From assembly GCA_963732355.1 (NCBI GenBank), contig CAVSZD010000010.1, positions 310,001-374,000 of the forward strand: DNA of 64,000 nt, given 5' to 3'. A program made the translations under genes and the position numbers. A model generated the notes under the pieces. It did no database searches. It saw nothing but the letters and a program-made list of their open reading frames with translations, and was not told where the DNA came from. The DNA comes from JADKAV01 sp963732355 (GTDB taxonomy: Bacteria; Actinomycetota; Actinomycetes; S36-B12; UBA10799). Below, piece after piece: positions 59,570 to 64,000 of the stretch (its first letter is position 1; every line of letters starts with the position of its first letter).

Positions 59570-59857
59570 ATGAGTGATTCGGTGTTCCGTGCTCAGGTCT
59601 GGGCGAAACCGGGGTCGCGGCGCACCCAGGTCGGCGGCACGCACGGCGAGCCACCGGCACTGGTCGTGCGTGTCAGTGCCCCTGCTGCCGATGGCGCGGC
59701 CAACCGGGCCGTCGTGGATGCCCTCGCCGCCGCCCTCGGTGTGCGCCGGTCCGCTGTGAGAATCGTGTCCGGGCAGACGTCGCGCGCCAAGCGGATCGAA
59801 GTCAGAGATCCGCCGCCGGGGTTGAACGCGCGATGGGAGGAGTTGGGTGGTGTGTGA
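59570..59857 (+). CDS. DUF167 (YggU-type) protein
   Basis: The 95-residue protein has the DUF167 pattern VWAKPGSRRTQVGG, LVVRVSAPAADGAANRAVVD, and VRIVSGQTSRAKRIEV. Function unknown; such genes often sit near yggT and lspA in bacteria. It is divergent from ileS. Confidence 0.88.
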   Translation: MSDSVFRAQVWAKPGSRRTQVGGTHGEPPALVVRVSAPAADGAANRAVVDALAAALGVRRSAVRIVSGQTSRAKRIEVRDPPPGLNARWEELGGV

Positions 59858-59889
59858 ACCCGCTATTCGTACCCATTCGCTGATCGGTC

Positions 59890-59895
59890 TACCGT
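59890..59895 (+). promoter_or_regulatory. Candidate -10 box (TACCGT) for leaderless lspA
   Basis: TACCGT is followed by 7 bases and the ATG at 59903. GGCGGA in between is too close to the ATG to act as a normal ribosome binding site. Confidence 0.45.
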
Positions 59896-59902
59896 TGGCG
59901 GA

Positions 59903-60409
59903 ATGAGGCATCCAGCAGTACCGGTCGCCTGGGGTACCGCAGCATTGGTGGTCCTGATCGATCAACTGACGAAGGTGTGGGCTGTGGCCACCCTCGAAGG
60001 CCAGCCCGACAGGCAGATCATCGGCGACCTGCTCCGGTTCAGTTTCGTACGCAACCCCGGTGCTGCTTTTGGACTGGGCGGCGGGGCGACCATCGTGTTC
60101 AGCCTCGTGGCGGTCGCAGTTGTCGTGGTGCTGCTGCGGATGTCCACCAAACTGGTGTCGATGTGGTGGGCGGTGGCGCTCGGGCTGATGCTGGGCGGAG
60201 CGGTGGGCAACTTCATCGACCGGCTTCTTCGCGAGCCGGCACCTTTGCAGGGTCATGTTGTCGACTTCCTGCGGCTTCCGAACTGGCCGGTGTTCAACGT
60301 GGCGGACATGAGTCTGGTGACCTCGGCGATCCTCATCGTGGCCTTGAGCCTCTTCAACGTTCCTTATGACCGTCCTCGCCATGAACCGGCGGAGTCCGCA
60401 GCCGCATGA
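59903..60409 (+). CDS. lspA: Prolipoprotein signal peptidase (type II)
   Basis: The 168-residue membrane protein has four helices and the two catalytic aspartate motifs, GGAVGNFIDRLL and FNVADMSLV, plus FVRNPGAAFGL. It cleaves signal peptides of lipoproteins, such as the multicopper oxidase in this window. Its stop overlaps the rluD start by ATGA. Confidence 0.96.
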   Translation: MRHPAVPVAWGTAALVVLIDQLTKVWAVATLEGQPDRQIIGDLLRFSFVRNPGAAFGLGGGATIVFSLVAVAVVVVLLRMSTKLVSMWWAVALGLMLGGAVGNFIDRLLREPAPLQGHVVDFLRLPNWPVFNVADMSLVTSAILIVALSLFNVPYDRPRHEPAESAAA

Positions 60410-61317
60410 CCGAGCGTACGTACCACGTGCCCGAGGGCCTCGACGGGCAACGTCTCGACCAGGCGCTGTCCCGGATGTTGGGGCTGTCGCGCACGCGGGC
60501 CGCCGAACTTGTGGATCTGGCCCAGGTGACCGTGGACGCAGAGTTGCTGCCCAAGTCGGCGCGAGTGCTCGCCGACCAGGTGATCGTGATCACCGACCTC
60601 GACCGACCGGTGGCTGTCGAACCGGCCATGGAACTACCTGTGTTGTACGCAGACGAGGACATCATCGTCGTTGACAAACCAGTGGGGATGGCCGCGCACG
60701 CCAGTCCCGGTTGGGAGGGGCCCACGGTCGTCGGGGCGCTGGCCCGCGCGGGTTACCAGATCGCCCCGGTGGGTTCCGACGAGCGCCAGGGAATTGTGCA
60801 CCGCCTGGATGTTGGCACGAGCGGGGTCATGGTTGTGGCCAAATCAGCGCGCGCGTACTCGGCATTGAAGCGTGCTTTCAAGGATCGCGAGGTTGAGAAG
60901 ATCTACCACGCTCTGGTGCAGGGCCGACCGGATCCGTCGGTGGGCACGGTGGACGCGCCGATCGGCCGGGACCCACGCCACCAGCACCGATTCGCGGTCA
61001 CCGCCGACGGTCGCCCGAGTGTGACCCACTACGAGACCCTCGAGAGCCATCGGTACGCCTCGCTGCTGCAGATCCGGCTGGAGACCGGCCGCACCCATCA
61101 GATCCGGGTGCACATGTCCGCAATCCGGCATCCATGTTGCGGTGACGTCGTCTACGGCGCAGATCCCGCACTTGCCGCCCGGCTCGGTCTGACGCGGCAG
61201 TGGCTGCACGCGGTCCGTCTGGAATTCCGCCACCCCGGTACCGGTGCGGTGGTCAGTTTCGCCAGCGAATACCCGGTGGATCTGGCGCACGCCTTGGGTG
61301 TGATTCGGGCCGGTTGA
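60406..61317 (+). CDS. 23S rRNA pseudouridine synthase, RluD/RluA family
   Basis: The 303-residue protein has an N-terminal S4 RNA-binding domain (LDGQRLDQALSRMLGLSRTR) and a pseudouridine synthase domain with catalytic Asp in IVHRLDVGTSGVMVVAKS, ETGRTHQIRVHMSAI and GDVVYGADP. Its last 19 codons are duplicated directly downstream and its last 15 also at 20.1 kb. Confidence 0.94.
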   Translation: MTERTYHVPEGLDGQRLDQALSRMLGLSRTRAAELVDLAQVTVDAELLPKSARVLADQVIVITDLDRPVAVEPAMELPVLYADEDIIVVDKPVGMAAHASPGWEGPTVVGALARAGYQIAPVGSDERQGIVHRLDVGTSGVMVVAKSARAYSALKRAFKDREVEKIYHALVQGRPDPSVGTVDAPIGRDPRHQHRFAVTADGRPSVTHYETLESHRYASLLQIRLETGRTHQIRVHMSAIRHPCCGDVVYGADPALAARLGLTRQWLHAVRLEFRHPGTGAVVSFASEYPVDLAHALGVIRAG

Positions 61318-61323
61318 GTCCTG

Positions 61324-61391
61324 GTTAGAGGTTGTGGTCCTGGTTAGCGAATCCACGCGTTGTTTTGCTAACGAACCGCACAACCTCTAAC
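61324..61391. repeat. 68-bp palindrome, copy A1
   Basis: Identical to copy B1 over the palindrome: 13-bp outer stem, 6-base internal loops, 7-bp inner stem, 16-base loop. It begins 7 bases after the rluD stop codon. Confidence 0.92.
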
Positions 61392-61443
61392 GCGGGCGGG
61401 TTGAGGCGGTTGGACGGCTGCCCGCCACCGGTTGGCGAGTCTT

Positions 61444-61500
61444 GCCAGCGAATACCCGGTGGATCTGTCGCACGCCTTGGGTATGATTCGGGCCGGTTGA
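61444..61500 (+). pseudogene. Duplicated rluD 3' tail within the tandem array
   Basis: This copy reads ASEYPVDLSHALGMIRAG plus TGA, the rluD C-terminus with two amino-acid changes (Ala to Ser, Val to Met), and has no upstream gene body. It shows that the duplicated unit includes coding sequence. Confidence 0.92.
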
Positions 61501-61506
61501 GTCCTG

Positions 61507-61574
61507 GTTAGAGGTTGTGGTCCTGGTTAGCGAATCCACGCGTTGTTTTGCTAACGAACCGCACAACCTCTAAC
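61507..61574. repeat. 68-bp palindrome, copy A2
   Basis: Same sequence as copy A1. It ends 117 bp before the dnaE start. Confidence 0.92.
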
Positions 61575-61691
61575 GCGGGCCGGGTTGAGGCGGTTGGACG
61601 GCTGCCCGCCACCGGTTGGCGAGTCTTGCCAGTGGCCTGTCAGGACATCGGCTTACTCTGGAGACCCCTCATCGCAACCCGGAGGCGATTA

Positions 61692-64000
61692 ATGCCGGAC
61701 TCGTTCGTCCATCTGCATGTGCACACCGAGTACTCGATGCTCGACGGTGCCGCGCGCTTGGACGACCTGTTCGCCGAGGCTGCCCGCCTGGGTATGCCAG
61801 CCATCGCCATGACCGACCACGGCAACGTGTTCGGCGCCTACGAGTTCTACAAGAAGGGCCAGCAGCACGGGGTCAAGCCCATCATCGGCATCGAGGGGTA
61901 CTACGCCCCGCAGGGCCGGCACACCCGCGCCCCCTACGACTTCGGTGACGTCCCAGGTGACGATGTCGGAGAGGATGGCACGCCGACGATCAAGGGCAAG
62001 CAGGCCTACACACACATGACCGTCCTGGCCGAGACCACTGAAGGGATGCACAACCTCTTCCGGCTCTCCAGCCTGGCCAGCATGGAGGGCTACTACCGCA
62101 AACCGCGGTTCGACCGGGAGTTGCTCGACCGCTTCGGCAAGGGTTTGATCGCCACCACCGGATGTCCCAGCGGCGAGGTGAATATGTGGCTGCGGGCCGG
62201 CCAGTACGACCGGGCGCTGGCAGCGGCAGCGGATTTCAACGACATACTGGGGCACGGCAACTTCTACTGCGAACTCATGGACCACGGCCTTGACATCGAG
62301 CGTCGCCACCGTGAGGACCTGCTGAAGATCGCGCGGACGCTGGACCTCCCGCTGGTCGCCACCAATGACCTTCACTATGTGCGTGAAGAGGATGCCAACG
62401 CCCACGACGTGCTGCTGTGCATCGGCACCCGGGCGACGGTCAACGATGAGAAGCGCTTCCGCTTCAACGGATCCGGGTACTTCCTCAAGCCAGCCGAGCA
62501 GATGCGCGCGATCTGGTCGGAGTTGCCCGAGGCGTGTGACAACACCCTGCTGATCGCCGAGCGCTGCAACGTGGCGTTCGACGACTCGGCCAACCTGATG
62601 CCCCGCTTCGACGTGCCCGAGGGCGAGACCGAGGACTCGTGGATGGCCAAGGAGGTCTATCGGGGTCTCGAGCAGAGATTTGCGCCGAACCCCGTGCCCC
62701 AGACCCACCGTGAGCAGGCAGCCTACGAGGTGTCCGTGATCGCCCAGATGGGGTACTCGAGCTACTTCCTGGTGACCGCGGACCTGGTGCGCTATGCCAA
62801 GCGCAATGGCATCCGGGTCGGCCCGGGTCGTGGATCGGCGGCCGGGGCACTGATCGCATGGGCGATGGGGATCACCGAACTGGACCCGCTGGAACACGGA
62901 CTGATCTTCGAGCGGTTCCTCAACCCGGACCGCGTCTCGATGCCCGACATCGACATGGACTTCGACGAGCGCCGCCGTGGGGAGATGATCCGCTACGCGA
63001 CTGAGAAGTTCGGTGAGGATCAGGTCGCCCAGATCGTCACCTACTCCTCGATCAAGGCGAAGGCCGCGATCAAAGACTCCGCACGCGCACTCGGGCTTCC
63101 GTATGCGCTGTCCGACCAGATCACCAAAGCCATGCCGGATCCGGTGATGGGCAAGGACATCCCGCTGTCCGGGATCTTCGACCCCAAGCACCCCCGCTAC
63201 GGCGAGGCCGCGGACTTCCGCACACTGCACGACGAGGATCCGCAGGTTCAACAGGTCGTCGCCACGGCCCGCGGGCTCGAAGGTTTGAAGCGCCAGCCAG
63301 GTGTTCACGCGGCCGGCGTCATCCTGTCGCGGGCGAAACTGCTGGACGTCGTGCCGTTGTGGAGGCGCGACGACGGGTCGATCATCACCCAGTTCGACAT
63401 GGGAGCCTGCGAGGAACTCGGGCTTCTGAAGATGGACTTCCTGGGGCTTCGCAACCTCACAGTCCTAGACGACTGTCTGGTGAACATCGAGCGCAACAAG
63501 GGTGAGCAAGTGATCCTCGAGGACCTGCCGCTTGACAACGCCGAGGCTTACCGCCTTCTCGGCCGGGGTGACACGCTCGGGGTGTTCCAGCTCGACGGCG
63601 GACCGATGCGCGCCCTGCTGCGATCCATGAAGCCGGACTCCTTCGACGACATCAGCGCGGTGCTGGCGCTGTACCGACCGGGACCGATGGGCGCCAACGC
63701 GCACAACGACTACGCCGACCGCAAGAACGGCCGCCAGCCTGTCACCCCGATCCACCCGGAACTGGCAGACTCCCTCGAGGACATCCTTAACGAGACCTAT
63801 GGCGTGATCGTCTATCAGGAACAGGTCATGACGATCGCCCAGAAGGTGGCTGGCTACAGCCTCGGACAAGCGGACCTCCTGCGCCGGGCCATGGGTAAGA
63901 AGAAGAAGGAGATCCTCGACAAGGAGTTCGGGCCGTTCGCTGAAGGTATGCGGGCCAACGGATACGGCGATGCCGCGATCAACACTCTGTGGGAGATTCT
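61692..64000 (+). CDS. dnaE: Replicative DNA polymerase III alpha subunit, N-terminal part (runs off window)
   Basis: The first 769 codons of the replicative C-family polymerase are present. The PHP domain starts FVHLHVHTEYSMLDGAARL and keeps MTDHGNVFGAYEF, and YCELMDHG and TNDLHYV follow. The palm has RVGPGRGSAAGALIAWAMGI, catalytic aspartates in MPDIDMDFDERRR and KMDFLGLRNL, then LYRPGPMGANAH and VYQEQVM. GGAGG at 61681 lies 6-7 bases before the ATG at 61692. TACTCT about 40 bp upstream may be its -10 box. Compared with the dnaE2 at 29.2 kb, all PHP residues are intact. Confidence 0.96.
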   Translation, partial: MPDSFVHLHVHTEYSMLDGAARLDDLFAEAARLGMPAIAMTDHGNVFGAYEFYKKGQQHGVKPIIGIEGYYAPQGRHTRAPYDFGDVPGDDVGEDGTPTIKGKQAYTHMTVLAETTEGMHNLFRLSSLASMEGYYRKPRFDRELLDRFGKGLIATTGCPSGEVNMWLRAGQYDRALAAAADFNDILGHGNFYCELMDHGLDIERRHREDLLKIARTLDLPLVATNDLHYVREEDANAHDVLLCIGTRATVNDEKRFRFNGSGYFLKPAEQMRAIWSELPEACDNTLLIAERCNVAFDDSANLMPRFDVPEGETEDSWMAKEVYRGLEQRFAPNPVPQTHREQAAYEVSVIAQMGYSSYFLVTADLVRYAKRNGIRVGPGRGSAAGALIAWAMGITELDPLEHGLIFERFLNPDRVSMPDIDMDFDERRRGEMIRYATEKFGEDQVAQIVTYSSIKAKAAIKDSARALGLPYALSDQITKAMPDPVMGKDIPLSGIFDPKHPRYGEAADFRTLHDEDPQVQQVVATARGLEGLKRQPGVHAAGVILSRAKLLDVVPLWRRDDGSIITQFDMGACEELGLLKMDFLGLRNLTVLDDCLVNIERNKGEQVILEDLPLDNAEAYRLLGRGDTLGVFQLDGGPMRALLRSMKPDSFDDISAVLALYRPGPMGANAHNDYADRKNGRQPVTPIHPELADSLEDILNETYGVIVYQEQVMTIAQKVAGYSLGQADLLRRAMGKKKKEILDKEFGPFAEGMRANGYGDAAINTLWEI

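Larger units (their letters stand above)
61261..61627. repeat. Tandem duplication of a 183-184 bp unit (rluD tail, palindrome, spacer)
   Basis: Unit 1 spans 61261-61443 and unit 2 spans 61444-61627. Each consists of the last rluD codons, a few bases, the 68-bp palindrome and a 50-bp spacer starting GCGGGC and ending CGAGTCTT. The copies differ by one inserted C and a few substitutions. The whole 374-bp gap between rluD and dnaE is this array plus about 64 bp holding the dnaE leader; I see no gene in it. Confidence 0.95.

Noticed and set aside
61324..61391. The palindrome as an rluD intrinsic terminator
   Set aside because: There is no T-run after the stem, and identical elements occur in front of divergent genes at 20 and 24 kb, where a terminator makes no sense.
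61689..63308. 539-codon reverse open frame opposite dnaE
   Set aside because: It is antisense to the PHP and palm domains of DnaE, which has all expected catalytic motifs.

Overview
The window is high-GC actinobacterial chromosome (Actinomycetota, class Actinomycetes). Four things support this. There is a complete division and cell-wall (dcw) cluster without ftsA but with sepF. Five GTGGNG-type MraZ boxes lie upstream of mraZ. A CGAAC-N4-GTTCG SOS box of the mycobacterial/Gram-positive LexA type is present. Gene order around aroG, pknL, the MptA-like mannosyltransferase, the prenyl synthase and metF follows, from memory, the Mycobacterium tuberculosis Rv2187-Rv2145 region, while ileS-lspA-rluD-dnaE resembles the Streptomyces order. 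MurE carries a DNPR motif, so the peptidoglycan should contain meso-diaminopimelate. I cannot name the genus.

Layout. 0-11 kb: start of an acyl-CoA synthetase gene, two SRPBCC proteins, a ROK glucokinase, a TetR-regulated membrane protein, a LOR/SDH-type protein, an alpha/beta hydrolase lacking its nucleophile serine, a PlsC acyltransferase, class II DAHP synthase and a PASTA kinase. 11-24 kb: carotenoid genes in two blocks (crtYc, crtYd, crtB, crtI, crtE; then a crtD-like desaturase, a glycosyltransferase, cruF and a crtA-like oxygenase), interleaved with a mannosyltransferase, metF, a CDP-alcohol transferase, a VanX-like dipeptidase and a YbaK protein. Together they predict a monocyclic carotenoid whose open end is hydrated, desaturated, possibly ketolated and glycosylated. 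24-28 kb: a luciferase-like oxidoreductase, then an MFS transporter coupled to a frameshifted family 2 glycoside hydrolase. 28-34 kb: an SOS-controlled mutagenesis operon (DUF6504, HEPN protein, DnaE2-type polymerase, DinB). 34-56 kb: DUF3040, a PAS-GGDEF diguanylate cyclase, then mraZ-rsmH-ftsL-ftsI-murE-murF-mraY-murD-ftsW-murG-murC-ftsQ, a reverse-strand multicopper oxidase, and ftsZ-pgeF-yggS-sepF-yggT, mostly joined by 4-bp start/stop overlaps. 56-64 kb: ileS on the reverse strand, a DUF167 gene, lspA, rluD and the first 2.3 kb of the replicative dnaE.

The most unusual structure is a family of five 68-bp palindromes (two near 20 kb, one at 24 kb, two at 61.4 kb). At 61 kb the palindrome, a spacer and the last codons of rluD form a tandem 183-bp duplication. 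At 20 kb a block ordered palindrome-spacer-rluD tail-palindrome lies about 41 kb from rluD, which is the arrangement expected if one unit moved by recombination between palindromes. Several genes also show a TANNNT box 6-7 bases before the start codon, which suggests leaderless transcripts. No tRNA, rRNA, CRISPR array, prophage or insertion sequence was recognised.
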